DNA of 64,000 bases from Rossellomorea sp. BNER (GCA_024213275.1 JANAVG010000015.1:1-64000), one strand, 5' to 3'. Positions 43,412 through 52,353 are shown, counted from the first letter of the stretch. Notes: generated by a model not told the origin, from the letters alone. Translations and numbers: made by a program.

Positions 43412-43621
43412 TTTTAAACCACCTAATCTTATCGGAATTATTTGTTCGAATGTCATCATAAAACGGATGGGACCAAAAGTCAATGAAAATGTTTCATTTT
43501 CGAGATATTTTTATATCATGATAAAATCTTGATTTTGTTCTCCCCTTATCATGCACTATTAATGAGAAAATCATAAAAATGATCTACAATTTAATTTAGA
43601 ATATAAAAGGAGGTATAATTC

Positions 43622-44239
43622 ATGAAAATTGCATTATTAGGTGCTACAGGGCGAGTCGGTAGCGTCGTTCTTAAAAATGCATTACAAAATAACGATTCAA
43701 TCAAGGCTTTGACAAGGGACCCTGTAAAGCTAGAAGATTCACCTAATTTGTTGAAAATCAAAGGGACAGCCCTGGACCATGATCAACTCGCAAAAACGAT
43801 ACAGCATTGTGATGCCGTGATTAGTTGTTTAGGGACTGATCAGAACGATGTTTTATCCAGTAGTATGCCAGCGATTCTAAATTCAATGAGATTTGCTGGT
43901 GTTACACGAATCATCACAATTGGTACTGCTGGAATTCTTCAATCAAGGCAAGAACCGTCTCTCTACCGCTTTCAATCAATCGAATCGAAAAGAAGAATGA
44001 CCCGTGCCGCAGAAGATCATTTAAAAACATACATAATGCTTAGAGAGTCGGAAATGGATTACACAGTGGTTTGCCCTACCTATTTACCTCTGGGGGAACG
44101 TGTCGGAAACTTTCGTACGGAGGAAAATATCCTGCCAGAAGATGGACAAAGTATCTCCGTGTTCGATACAGGAGACTTTGCCTACCAACAGCTTTTTAGT
44201 GATCAATTTATTAGAACCCGCGTGGGAATTTGTTATTAA
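43622..44239 (+). CDS. yheG: NAD(P)-binding protein YheG
   Basis: The 205-residue protein is an atypical SDR-like NAD(P)-binding protein (NmrA/BLVRB type). The nucleotide motif GATGRVG is at residues 7-13, followed by ALTRDP and the middle VISCLGT. It resembles B. subtilis YheG, which is near yheH and yheI. It could be a reductase or a redox sensor; the substrate is unknown. AAAGGAGG precedes the ATG. A short GC-rich hairpin (GAGGGGG, CCCCCTC) follows the stop codon at about 44258-44279 without a T run. Confidence 0.87.
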   Translation: MKIALLGATGRVGSVVLKNALQNNDSIKALTRDPVKLEDSPNLLKIKGTALDHDQLAKTIQHCDAVISCLGTDQNDVLSSSMPAILNSMRFAGVTRIITIGTAGILQSRQEPSLYRFQSIESKRRMTRAAEDHLKTYIMLRESEMDYTVVCPTYLPLGERVGNFRTEENILPEDGQSISVFDTGDFAYQQLFSDQFIRTRVGICY

Positions 44240-44302
44240 GGGGAAAGGATAGAAAAAATGAGGGGGGAGATCCCCCTCACCGATTTACACTTGATGACTC
44301 GG

Positions 44303-45055
44303 CTACTTTTTTAGGTAATAGGCTTCTTCTCGATACATATGATCCGCCATTAGGCTTGAGAATGTACTTAAATTTTTATGATTTAATTCTAATTCTTCTA
44401 GTTCACTCAAAAACACCTGAAACAGCCTAATCTCAATTTCTACATCATCATTGAATTTTTTTAATGCTTGGAGGGATTTTACATTTGTTCTTAAATATCC
44501 TGCCATCTCAACAGCCTTTAAGTAGAAATCATTAAATTCGCCTTCAAATAGTTTACTTTTTCCCCTTAAATCTCTCTCAGTTAAATCCATTGTACTTCCG
44601 ATGGATCCAGCATGACCCGATGCGTCGAGAAGCCAAAGTAAATGATGATGTAATTCATGAAATATCGGTGGAATTTTACCATCTATTAAGTACTTTAGCA
44701 CTTCCTCATATTCTTCAATTTCATTGACCATATGATTAACAAACGTCGGTACAAGATGAATGACAATATCCCCTGTTAAGTGCCTTTTTAAAAGGGATAA
44801 TTTGAATTTTTTTAATGCGTTAACATGGTCTTCCATGTCTTTACTAAATTGAATGAATTGCTCTTTTGAAGATAATCCCTTTAGTTCATTTAATCGTGAT
44901 GAAAACTTCTGCTTCAATTCCATTGTCTTTTGAATATCTTTTTTCTGCTTTTGTCCTAATGATTCTTCTATAAAAACTGTATGTTCTTTTAAAACATTCA
45001 ACCAGAACCCATGTTCAAGCTTTGCTTCGTCTACATATTTTTTTGCCGTTATCAT
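44303..45055 (-). CDS. DUF2935-family, ferritin-like metal-binding protein
   Basis: The 250-residue protein matches the DUF2935 pattern: two repeated helical bundles with EHGFWLNVLKEHTVFIEE in the first and LHHHLLWLLDASGHAGSI in the second, and a C-terminal MADHMYREEAYYL. The His and Glu residues spaced through the bundles suggest metal binding. Its function is unknown. I take the ATG at 45055 (MITAKKYVDEA); AAAGGAG lies very close to it, and a TTG at 45091 in frame is an alternative. It is convergent with yheG and follows a strong terminator that ends bmrD. Confidence 0.8.
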   Translation of the reverse strand: MITAKKYVDEAKLEHGFWLNVLKEHTVFIEESLGQKQKKDIQKTMELKQKFSSRLNELKGLSSKEQFIQFSKDMEDHVNALKKFKLSLLKRHLTGDIVIHLVPTFVNHMVNEIEEYEEVLKYLIDGKIPPIFHELHHHLLWLLDASGHAGSIGSTMDLTERDLRGKSKLFEGEFNDFYLKAVEMAGYLRTNVKSLQALKKFNDDVEIEIRLFQVFLSELEELELNHKNLSTFSSLMADHMYREEAYYLKK

Positions 45056-45162
45056 TACTCCTTTCTTCTCATTTATATTTTTATTCTTCAATAAGTCATG
45101 CTTATGTCTCTGGATTGCTTTTTATCTCTATCACCAATTCCATAACAGTTTTTCAAACTAAG

Positions 45163-45207
45163 AAAGGTGACTTCAACATCGTTTTTAAGCGATGTTGAAG
45201 TCACCTT
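45163..45207. terminator. Strong bidirectional terminator
   Basis: AAAGGTGACTTCAACATCG and CGATGTTGAAGTCACCTTT form a perfect 19-bp stem around TTTTTAAG. It lies after the bmrD stop on the minus strand and also upstream of the DUF2935 gene. Confidence 0.93.
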
Positions 45208-45219
45208 TGTATTCTAGGA

Positions 45220-47238
45220 TTATCCGGCTTTTTCAGCTTTGTTCCCTTGCTGAATTTGATACATTTGATAATAACGTCCTTGTTGTTTCATAAGTTCATC
45301 ATGGTTTCCTTTTTCCATGATTTCTCCTTTTTCTAATACAAGGATTTGATCTGCATTTTTAATGGTAGACAGTCTGTGGGCAATAATAAAAGTTGTTCGC
45401 CCTTTCTTTAATACTTCCATTGCTTCTTGTATAATCGCTTCTGTTTCGGTATCAATACTTGATGTTGCTTCATCTAGAATGAGAATGGCTGGGTCGTAGG
45501 CCAATGCTCGAGCAAATGAGATAAGCTGCCTTTGTCCAGACGAAAGCGTACTACCTTTCTCGATGACAGGCTCTTCATATCCGTTTTCAAGATTCTGAAG
45601 AACTTTATCTGCTCCAACAGCTTTTAGAGACTCTTCCATTTTTTCTTTAGAGATTTTTTTATTTTCTAAGGTTACATTCGTTGCAATTGTACCTGTAAAC
45701 AAATAAGGGTCTTGTAGTACGATTCCCATGTGTTCCCGAACCGCTTGATAAGGAATGTTCTTAATATCCTTTCCATCGATTAATATTTTCCCTTCATTAC
45801 AGTCATAGAAACGGAATAATAAATTCATAATGGAACTTTTCCCTGATCCTGTATGTCCTACTAGTGCTACTGTCTCCCCCTGTTTGGCCGAAAATGAAAT
45901 ATCCTTTAACACATATTCATCTTCTTTGTAGCCAAAGAAGACAGAGTCAAACGTAACATCTCCCTTGTATCTAGGGATTCTTTGGTCTTCGACAGGTATT
46001 CCTTCCTCATCAAGTAGCTCGAAAACCCGTTCCCCTGCTACTAAGGCTTGCTCTAAATTTGCTAATTGATTTACTATACCTGTTACCGGCTGAAATAATC
46101 GATTGATATAGTCTACAAAAGCATATAATACACCTAGGGTAACAAAGGTACCTACTCCGATTGATCCTCCACCGAAATACCAAATAAAAGCAACAAAAGT
46201 GATATTTCTCAACACATTCACGAGATTATGAGAAGTAAAAGAGTTTAAACTCAATAGTTTATTTTGATAGTTAAAATGTGTGCTGTTTAATTCTTCAAAC
46301 TCTTTTTCTGTTGATTTCTCTCTTCTAAAAGCTTGAATGATATTCATACCTTGAATGGATTCATTTATGGTAGCATTTATATCACTAACCTTAGAACGTA
46401 TTACATGATTATATTTCGATGCATATTTGCGATAAAAGATCATCCATACGTACAGAATCGGTAAAAGAATGAGGCAGATGAATGCCAGCCTCGTATCTAG
46501 AATAAAAAGAGCAATATAAATTCCAGTAATGTAAATTGTACTAGTGAAGAAAGTTGATAGTACTGTGACATATAGTTCTCTTATCGCCTCTGTGTCATTT
46601 GTGATCCTTGCTACCACTTTCCCAGCAGGTAGATTATCAAAATAGCGGATCGGCAATCGTCCAATATGTTCAAATATATCCGTTCTCATTTTTTGAATGA
46701 CTCGATTTGCCGCTTTTTGAAGATAGAAGCCCTGACCATATTGGAAAAACGTTGCGAGTACCAGTAAGCCAAAATAGAAACCAAGGAGCTTGATAATTCT
46801 AGGGATCTCTGGTTGATAAAAACTTACTACCTGTTTTGCTGACATTTTTACAACAGGGACTGTAAAAGTTTCATCCCCTTTAGTTACTGATAATGTATTG
46901 TTCTTTATACTTCTCTCACCATCAAAGGGAAGGGAAGCATTTGTAAAATAAAAATCGCGATTCACTTGAAGAACTCTTGCCTCTTCCCCTTTCCTTTCCC
47001 CCTCATTAAAATAACTTCCCCTTTTGTACCATGTTCCTTCATATTGAACTGCATCTTCACCCTTTGTGGTTTCGTACCAGGATGTCTCAATACCAAGAAT
47101 GTGATCATCAATCATTTTTTTCGCTATAAATGGTCCTGCTAGTTCTGCAGCAACAGAGACGGTTAACATGAGAAGAGCTGCTATAATCATTTTTTTATAA
47201 AGTAGTGCGTATCCTACTAATCTTTTTCCGACGTTCAT
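45220..47238 (-). CDS. bmrD: Multidrug ABC transporter subunit BmrD (YheH)
   Basis: The 672-residue half-transporter has six membrane helices and a large insertion between helices 1 and 2 (about residues 50-140, with VQYEGTWYKRGS), the mark of YheH/BmrD-type subunits. Walker A is GHTGSGKSS (about 460), signature TLSSGQRQL, Walker B AILILDEATSS. With BmrC it forms a heterodimeric exporter in which one of the two ATP sites is degenerate. Here the catalytic Glu is intact (DEAT), so this is the catalytic-site subunit. It overlaps bmrC by 4 nt. Confidence 0.93.
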   Translation of the reverse strand: MNVGKRLVGYALLYKKMIIAALLMLTVSVAAELAGPFIAKKMIDDHILGIETSWYETTKGEDAVQYEGTWYKRGSYFNEGERKGEEARVLQVNRDFYFTNASLPFDGERSIKNNTLSVTKGDETFTVPVVKMSAKQVVSFYQPEIPRIIKLLGFYFGLLVLATFFQYGQGFYLQKAANRVIQKMRTDIFEHIGRLPIRYFDNLPAGKVVARITNDTEAIRELYVTVLSTFFTSTIYITGIYIALFILDTRLAFICLILLPILYVWMIFYRKYASKYNHVIRSKVSDINATINESIQGMNIIQAFRREKSTEKEFEELNSTHFNYQNKLLSLNSFTSHNLVNVLRNITFVAFIWYFGGGSIGVGTFVTLGVLYAFVDYINRLFQPVTGIVNQLANLEQALVAGERVFELLDEEGIPVEDQRIPRYKGDVTFDSVFFGYKEDEYVLKDISFSAKQGETVALVGHTGSGKSSIMNLLFRFYDCNEGKILIDGKDIKNIPYQAVREHMGIVLQDPYLFTGTIATNVTLENKKISKEKMEESLKAVGADKVLQNLENGYEEPVIEKGSTLSSGQRQLISFARALAYDPAILILDEATSSIDTETEAIIQEAMEVLKKGRTTFIIAHRLSTIKNADQILVLEKGEIMEKGNHDELMKQQGRYYQMYQIQQGNKAEKAG

Positions 47239-48992
47239 ACTTCCACCCCCTTAAGCGATGATTCCTCAATTTGTTGTCGATCATATTGTTCTTTATACCA
47301 GCCATTATTCTGTAAGAGCTCTTCGTGTCGACCTTCCTCAACGACTACACCATTATCAAAGACAACAATCCAATCGGCGTGCTCTACAGCTGATAATCTG
47401 TGGGTTGTAATGATCGTTGTTTTCCCGCCACGTTCCTTTCGAATGTTTTCTATGATTTTTGATTCTGTTTTAGCATCAACAGCTGAAAGAGAATCATCTA
47501 GAATTAAGATTTCGGGATCTTTAATCAAAGCCCTCGCAATTGAGATTCTTTGCTTCTGCCCTCCAGAAAGAGCGACTCCCTTTTCACCAACAAGTGTTGC
47601 AAGTCCATCCGGAAGCATTTGTAGATCTTTCCTGAAATCTGCTAATTCAATGGCTTTAGTTAACTCTTCTTCTGTGGCAGCTTCTCGACCAAATAAAATA
47701 TTTTCTTTTACTGTTCTTGAAAACAACACATGATCCTGAGGAACATAACCAACCCAGTCTCTAACGGTTCCAAGTGGTAGGTCGTTAATTAATGTCCCGT
47801 TTATTGTGAGCTTTCCGCCCCCAACAGGGTATTCCCGTAAAAGCTGTTTAACAAAGGTTGTTTTTCCACTTCCTGTTTTCCCTACAATTCCAAGGGTCTC
47901 ACCTTTACTTAAAGCCGTATTTACCTGAGACAGGTTTACCACTTTAGATGTAGGGTATTGAAAGGATACTTCTTCAAATCCGAGTATCTCTGGATTCTGA
48001 ACCGATTGTGGATTTGCGGGATCTTTTACATCCTCCTCATACCTCAATGTTTCCTGTACCCTGTCAAGTGAAGCATTTCCCCGTTGCATTACATTAATCA
48101 ATTCCCCAATAGCAAACATCGGCCATATCAACATTCCTAAATAAACATTAAAGGATACAAGATCACCTATCGTAATCGTTTGATGAAAAACCAGATAAGA
48201 CCCATAGCCGAGACCAATTAAATAACTAAGTCCTACAAGAACTTTAATGGTTGGATCAAATAATGAATCAATTCTTGCAACTTTTATATTCTTGTTGTAC
48301 ACATCCTCTGTCATATCCGAAAAACGTTTTTCATCAGCTCTTTCCTGAACATAGGCACGGATCACACGTACGCCTGCTATCGATTCGAGCACTCGATCAT
48401 TCATATCACCAAAGGCATCCTGTGCTTCTGTAAATCGTTTATGAATTCTCGCTCCATACACCTTCATTAATAATGCCATAATCGGCAAAGGAATTATTGC
48501 GGCAAGAGTAAGCTTCCAACTAACTAAAAACCCCATAGTAAAAAGAATCGTTAACATAAACACACTTGAATCAATGAGCGTTAATATCCCGAACCCAGCT
48601 GTTACTGAAATTGCCTTTAAATCATTTGTGGCTCTTGCCATCAGATCCCCTGTTCGGTTTTTCTCAAAAAAGGTAGGGGTCATTTTAAGGAGATGCCCCA
48701 TAAATCTTGAACGCAGCTTTCGTTCAATGAGAAATGCTCCACCGAATAACTGATACATCCAGATATAGGTCATTCCATACGAAACAACCGTAATGATTAT
48801 AAGAAATAATATATAATTCACTAGAACATCCCACGTCAGGTTCCCTACATATATAGAGTCAATCGCCATTCCCACTAATTTTGGGGGCATCACGTCCAAT
48901 ATACCGACAATAGTAAGTAAAACAATCGCTATCGTATATCTCTTCCAATTCTCTTTGAAAAACCATGATAATTTTTTAAAAATGCTGAACAT
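47235..48992 (-). CDS. bmrC: Multidrug ABC transporter subunit BmrC (YheI)
   Basis: The 585-residue half-transporter has six membrane helices and an ATPase domain with Walker A GKTGSGKTT (about 376), signature ALSGGQKQR, and Walker B ILILDDSLSA. The residue after the Walker B Asp is Asp rather than Glu, as expected for the degenerate site of the BmrCD heterodimer. The gene follows a long leader with a peptide and two terminators, like B. subtilis bmrB-bmrC-bmrD, which is induced by ribosome-targeting antibiotics. GGGAGGAAGAG precedes the ATG. Confidence 0.94.
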   Translation of the reverse strand: MFSIFKKLSWFFKENWKRYTIAIVLLTIVGILDVMPPKLVGMAIDSIYVGNLTWDVLVNYILFLIIITVVSYGMTYIWMYQLFGGAFLIERKLRSRFMGHLLKMTPTFFEKNRTGDLMARATNDLKAISVTAGFGILTLIDSSVFMLTILFTMGFLVSWKLTLAAIIPLPIMALLMKVYGARIHKRFTEAQDAFGDMNDRVLESIAGVRVIRAYVQERADEKRFSDMTEDVYNKNIKVARIDSLFDPTIKVLVGLSYLIGLGYGSYLVFHQTITIGDLVSFNVYLGMLIWPMFAIGELINVMQRGNASLDRVQETLRYEEDVKDPANPQSVQNPEILGFEEVSFQYPTSKVVNLSQVNTALSKGETLGIVGKTGSGKTTFVKQLLREYPVGGGKLTINGTLINDLPLGTVRDWVGYVPQDHVLFSRTVKENILFGREAATEEELTKAIELADFRKDLQMLPDGLATLVGEKGVALSGGQKQRISIARALIKDPEILILDDSLSAVDAKTESKIIENIRKERGGKTTIITTHRLSAVEHADWIVVFDNGVVVEEGRHEELLQNNGWYKEQYDRQQIEESSLKGVEV

Positions 48993-49030
48993 ATTCTCTT
49001 CCTCCCGTCACTTACCTTGTTGACCTTTCA

Positions 49031-49087
49031 CTATCCACCTTCTATCTCAGCAGGTGTCATCAATTGATTTCTCTGAATCACAATCAT
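49031..49087 (-). CDS. Second small leader ORF upstream of bmrC
   Basis: An 18-codon frame starts at ATG 49087 with AAGGAGG nine bases upstream and reads MIVIQRNQLMTPAEIEGG. Its strong ribosome binding site makes translation likely. It ends 38 nt before the bmrC start, so it might couple to bmrC translation. It is too short for family assignment. Confidence 0.55.
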   Translation of the reverse strand: MIVIQRNQLMTPAEIEGG

Positions 49088-49117
49088 TTTGTATTCCTCC
49101 TTATATTGTTCAAATAT

Positions 49118-49192
49118 AAAAAGGCTGCCCTAAAGAGTCGATCATATGAAGAGAATTGTCCCTCCAAATGAGATGCGCCCTTTAAGACAGCC
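49118..49192 (-). terminator. Second leader terminator (T2) upstream of bmrC
   Basis: On the minus strand GGCTGTCTTAAAG (49192-49180) pairs with CTTTAGGGCAGCC (49135-49123), with G-T pairs, followed by TTTTTATATTT. The loop has more pairing (CTCATTTGGAGG region). A mini-frame ATG TCT TTA GAA CGG CTG TCT TAA overlaps its 5' arm. It is a second barrier after T1. Confidence 0.7.
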
Positions 49193-49205
49193 GTTCTAAA
49201 GACAT

Positions 49206-49242
49206 AAAAAAGGCACAGGTATACATACGTAACCTGTGCCTT
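49206..49242 (-). terminator. First leader terminator (T1) upstream of bmrC
   Basis: AAGGCACAGGT and ACCTGTGCCTT form a perfect stem around TACGTATGTAT with a T run on the minus strand. Its 5' arm and loop contain AGGTTACGT, complementary to codons near the end of the leader peptide, so an alternative antiterminator can form. Confidence 0.88.
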
Positions 49243-49263
49243 AATAATTAATAGTAATTAAGA

Positions 49264-49344
49264 CTAACTTAACTGGTAGGTTACGTGATATTCATGTGAT
49301 TCTACTACAAATAACTTTACTGTTAGAATGTTTACTTTTTCCAT
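49264..49344 (-). CDS. Leader peptide of bmrCD (BmrB-like)
   Basis: A 26-codon frame starts at ATG 49344 with GGAGGT eight bases upstream. It reads MEKVNILTVKLFVVESHEY then HVTYQLS and stops 22 nt before terminator T1. Codons for H-V-T-Y include ACGTAACCT (49286-49278), exactly complementary to AGGTTACGT in T1 (49235-49227). If the ribosome stalls in the peptide, this segment would be masked or freed in a way that changes T1 formation. This is the logic described for BmrB in B. subtilis, where translation-blocking antibiotics induce bmrCD. The sequence is not the same as I remember for BmrB, so it is a functional analogue. Confidence 0.8.
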   Translation of the reverse strand: MEKVNILTVKLFVVESHEYHVTYQLS

Positions 49345-49466
49345 GATCACGTACCTCCATTTCATAATTTTTCTAATTCCTTACTTACTTTACCATGACA
49401 GAAATAATTGTGTCAATTTTATTTTTATTTTTTATTTTCGAAATTCCAGTAGAACGTTTTATTAGG

Positions 49467-50735
49467 TTAGGCGTTGATTACTGAAGGAGTGTTAAAATGA
49501 ATTGTCATGAATTTCGGAAGGATGACTGAATAGAAGATCCCTATTGAAATTAAGCATCCTCCCACTATCCAATAAAGCATTTCAATACTTAAAATGGATG
49601 GAAAGCTCCATGCAATTAACCCTAATGTGATAGATTGAGAAACCATCATAAGTGGACTGATCCAGCCCTGAACTCTTCCCATCATTTTGGGATCAACAAT
49701 ACTTGGCATCCATCCTCCAAGTGCAATATTTACAAAAGGGAGCCCAAGAGCAGAAATAAATATGACCCCTAGGAATATCCATGTTTGAGAAGCAAATGAT
49801 GCTAGTATGATAAAGCATCCTGAGAACAAGAGCCCTGCTACGATCATTTGATGGAATTTAAACTTTTGTAGAAGAGTTGTAGCAATCAAACTTCCGATTA
49901 ATACACCCCCACCCAATGCAACTCCTAGCAATATAGAATATTCTTCATAGCTTTCTGGGGCTAATTTATATTTTAATATAAAGATTGGCATAACAGTGAA
50001 TCCACCATTTACAATTCCAAAGACGAAGAAACCACTTATAAGTGACATCAAAAGCTTAGATTTAAAAATATATCGGATCCCCATGATAAAATCTTTCGCA
50101 ACAAACTTTATATTTAAATCCTTCAATGAATGATATCCGTTCGGAAGACGAACCTCCTCGGGAATATGACATTTTCTAATGAATATAGCACTGATGATAA
50201 ATGTCATTGCATCGACAATGATCGCTCCATAAATTCCAGAAAGCCAATAGATTAAAATCGCGATTCCATTTCCAAATAACATGAATAGACTCATGACCAT
50301 TTGATTTAAACCAGCTGCTGTTGAAAAATCATCCTTTGAAAGGATTCCTTGTAAAATCCCCTGCTCTGCAGGAAAGAAAAACTTTTGGATGGCACTTTGT
50401 AAAAAAAGCACCGCAAAAATCAATGGCATCCACCCGATATAGATCACCCCTAAAAGGACAATCGACAAAAATGCACAGATGGTATCGCAGTGATAGGCAA
50501 TTTTTTGTCTATCAAGACGGTCAGCAAACACACCTACAAGAAAAAAGACAAATAATGTTGGAAGTGAATACATCAGTTCTGTTAAAGTCGCAAACATTGG
50601 TTGATTTGAAAAACGATCTAATAAATAAAACATAAAAGCTGTAACACCGATGACGCTTCCCAAATGTGACGTGATATTCGCCAAGAATAATTTCACAAAG
50701 ATTGGCTTACTGAAAATCTCTTTAAATTTTCCCAT
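49467..50735 (-). CDS. MFS transporter, macrolide-efflux-like
   Basis: The 422-residue protein has 12 predicted helices with a motif A-like loop GVFADRLDRQKIAY and belongs to the MFS_3-type (Mef/ENTS-like) group by general pattern. ATG 50735 (MGKFKEIF) has GGGGAAGTGG upstream; ATG 50747 (MGKWMGKF) is also in frame. It lies upstream of the bmrCD leader on the same strand with its own gap, so it could also be part of an efflux cluster. The substrate is not known. Confidence 0.85.
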   Translation of the reverse strand: MGKFKEIFSKPIFVKLFLANITSHLGSVIGVTAFMFYLLDRFSNQPMFATLTELMYSLPTLFVFFLVGVFADRLDRQKIAYHCDTICAFLSIVLLGVIYIGWMPLIFAVLFLQSAIQKFFFPAEQGILQGILSKDDFSTAAGLNQMVMSLFMLFGNGIAILIYWLSGIYGAIIVDAMTFIISAIFIRKCHIPEEVRLPNGYHSLKDLNIKFVAKDFIMGIRYIFKSKLLMSLISGFFVFGIVNGGFTVMPIFILKYKLAPESYEEYSILLGVALGGGVLIGSLIATTLLQKFKFHQMIVAGLLFSGCFIILASFASQTWIFLGVIFISALGLPFVNIALGGWMPSIVDPKMMGRVQGWISPLMMVSQSITLGLIAWSFPSILSIEMLYWIVGGCLISIGIFYSVILPKFMTIHFNTPSVINA

Positions 50736-51028
50736 CCACTTCCCCATCCTTACATCGATTTCTGTCTATTAGTCTAGACTTATTACAAATAAGGTTTGAG
50801 CGTCTTATGATGGTTTTTCATTCCGTCTTAAGTCGGAGGGGGAATCATCCAATATAAAAATTTTATTAAAAGGAAGAGTATATCTAAGTAAGAACCCATA
50901 ATTATTTCACTAGTATAGAAACCCCATAACCAGGACCTTGCTGAAATTCTATAGGGTTTATCTTTCTTTTCAATGGGTACATCTTCATTAACAAGTTAAT
51001 AAAGAATTCTCGTACAGAGGTGATAAAT
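50736..51028. other. Intergenic region
   Basis: The gap between the divergent MFS and small-peptide genes holds promoters for both. The pair AAACCCC (about 50920) and GGGTTT (about 50954) can form a weak hairpin. I see nothing else. Confidence 0.4.
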
Positions 51029-51097
51029 ATGATTCGTACTATCTTAATGATCATTGGAGCAATTATTGTTATTGGTTGGATTATAAGTCTTCTTTAA
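51029..51097 (+). CDS. 22-residue membrane peptide
   Basis: The frame starts at ATG 51029 behind AGAGGTGAT and reads MIRTILMIIGAIIVIGWIIS ending LL. It is one membrane helix with a single Arg near the N-terminus. Short hydrophobic peptides of this type are found in many Firmicutes; the strong ribosome binding site favours expression. It lies about 110 nt upstream of the universal stress gene, so it may be on the same transcript. The function is unknown. Confidence 0.55.
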   Translation: MIRTILMIIGAIIVIGWIISLL

Positions 51098-51210
51098 TAA
51101 GCAGCAAGATAGTCACTTGAAATTTCAAATAAATAGGATTGATGAGTATTAAATAAAGGTAAACAGTAAGAAGAACCAAAAAATCTATTAATCACTAGAG
51201 GTGAGGGCTA

Positions 51211-51726
51211 ATGTATAAAAATATTTTATTAGCTTATGATCAAACTGAACCGAGTAAAAAAGCGTTAAACAAGGCCGAAGAGTTATTAAAAGTTATACCA
51301 GGGGTAAAATTAACCATTGCTCACGTAGCAAATGAAAAAAACGTTAACAAGACTTCTTCCCGCTATGAAAGCTTTGTCGATCATACCGCAGTAGCGAGTC
51401 CTGGATTAGATAGCACATACGTAACAAATCTTCCTCCTAACTATGATAACCATAAAGAAACTAACGAACATCTCTTAATCAGTAATAAAGAACATGAAAT
51501 TCTAAAAGGAATAAGGGAAGATTTCGAAGCTCGAGGCCTTCAGGCTCAATTTGAAATACTAACTGGTTCTGAGTCTGAAAGCATTATTAGTTATGCAGAA
51601 GACCATAATATTGACCTAATTCTATTAGGGAATAGTGAAAAAAGCGGAATCAAGAAATGGTTCCTCGGGAGTGTCAGCGAAAAAATATCACATGAGTGTC
51701 CATGCAGCGTGCTAATCGTTAAATAA
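51211..51726 (+). CDS. Universal stress protein (NhaX/YheK-like)
   Basis: The 171-residue protein has the UspA fold: start MYKNILLAYDQTEPSKKAL, an insertion rich in Asn and His at about 50-90, and the ATP-binding end DLILLGNSEKSGIKKWFLGSVSEKISHECPCSVLIVK with G-x2-G-x9-G(S)-like spacing altered. B. subtilis NhaX (YheK) is a UspA protein in the yhe region next to nhaC; no nhaC is present here. AGAGGTGAGG precedes the ATG. A hairpin element begins five bases after its stop codon. Confidence 0.87.
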   Translation: MYKNILLAYDQTEPSKKALNKAEELLKVIPGVKLTIAHVANEKNVNKTSSRYESFVDHTAVASPGLDSTYVTNLPPNYDNHKETNEHLLISNKEHEILKGIREDFEARGLQAQFEILTGSESESIISYAEDHNIDLILLGNSEKSGIKKWFLGSVSEKISHECPCSVLIVK

Positions 51727-51730
51727 ATTT

Positions 51731-51849
51731 GGGGCTTTCCAAAAAAGGAGCCGGAACCACTATGATTGTTAATATATTGAAGATGTCCCTAAGGCTTTCT
51801 TCTATATATTGAAGTTGTGGTTCCTGACACCTGGTTTTTGGACAGCCCC
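51731..51849. repeat. Hairpin element of the GTTGTGGTTCC family
   Basis: Outer arms GGGGCTTTCCAAAAA (51731) and TTTTTGGACAGCCCC (51835-51849) enclose GGAGCCGGAACCACTATG and TTGAAGTTGTGGTTCCTGA. This is the best preserved member. It starts five bases after the universal stress gene and lies tail to tail with the XRE gene. Confidence 0.82.
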
Positions 51850-51894
51850 TTATATTATGTATATACCATGTTGATTTGGCTAACATGTTTAAAG

Positions 51895-52353
51895 TCATTC
51901 ATGTTCAGAAAACAATTCTTCGAATCTGGCTAAAGCCTCAGTTTCATCAAAAGTACTATAAATTCGATAATAATCTTCATCTAATATCCGAAAATGTTGA
52001 CTGATTAAATTCCGCTGAATGATGTAACCCTTTTTTTGATTGAGTTCACGCCACCATACTTTTCCTCCGAGAGTTTTTTCTTTACGATAATCGATCCCAT
52101 CGTGAGCAATCGTTTCAATTACTTCAAGAGGGTCTCCTCCTAATGCGTTGGAAACGGTATCACTTTCGTGAAATAATGCGCAAACGGCAATCACAGTTGT
52201 CCAATTGGCTATGACTCTTCCTTTTTCAATCTGCACCAAAGTCTTTTTGGATATTCCGATCACAGTCGCCATCCTATCCTGTGTGTAGTTTGCCTCTGTA
52301 CGGATTAATCTTAATTTTTCGGATATCAGTAAAATAATTTCTTCTTTTGTCAT
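51895..52353 (-). CDS. XRE-family transcription regulator
   Basis: The 152-residue protein has an N-terminal XRE helix-turn-helix (about residues 10-62: LRLIRTEANYTQDRMATVIGISKKTLVQIEKGR) and a C-terminal domain of about 85 residues with KVWWRELNQKKGYIIQRN. This C-terminal domain occurs in a group of Bacillus regulators of unknown ligand. AGGTGATGG precedes the ATG. It is divergent from the histidine kinase gene; the two share a 230-nt control region. Confidence 0.85.
   Translation of the reverse strand: MTKEEIILLISEKLRLIRTEANYTQDRMATVIGISKKTLVQIEKGRVIANWTTVIAVCALFHESDTVSNALGGDPLEVIETIAHDGIDYRKEKTLGGKVWWRELNQKKGYIIQRNLISQHFRILDEDYYRIYSTFDETEALARFEELFSEHE

Noticed and set aside
43412..43621. 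Riboswitch or T-box between tcyA and yheG
   Set aside because: I looked for S-box and T-box signatures suited to a cystine operon and saw none.
44257..44280. Terminator after yheG
   Set aside because: The stem GAGGGGG/CCCCCTC is clear, but no T run follows on either strand, so I do not list it as a terminator.
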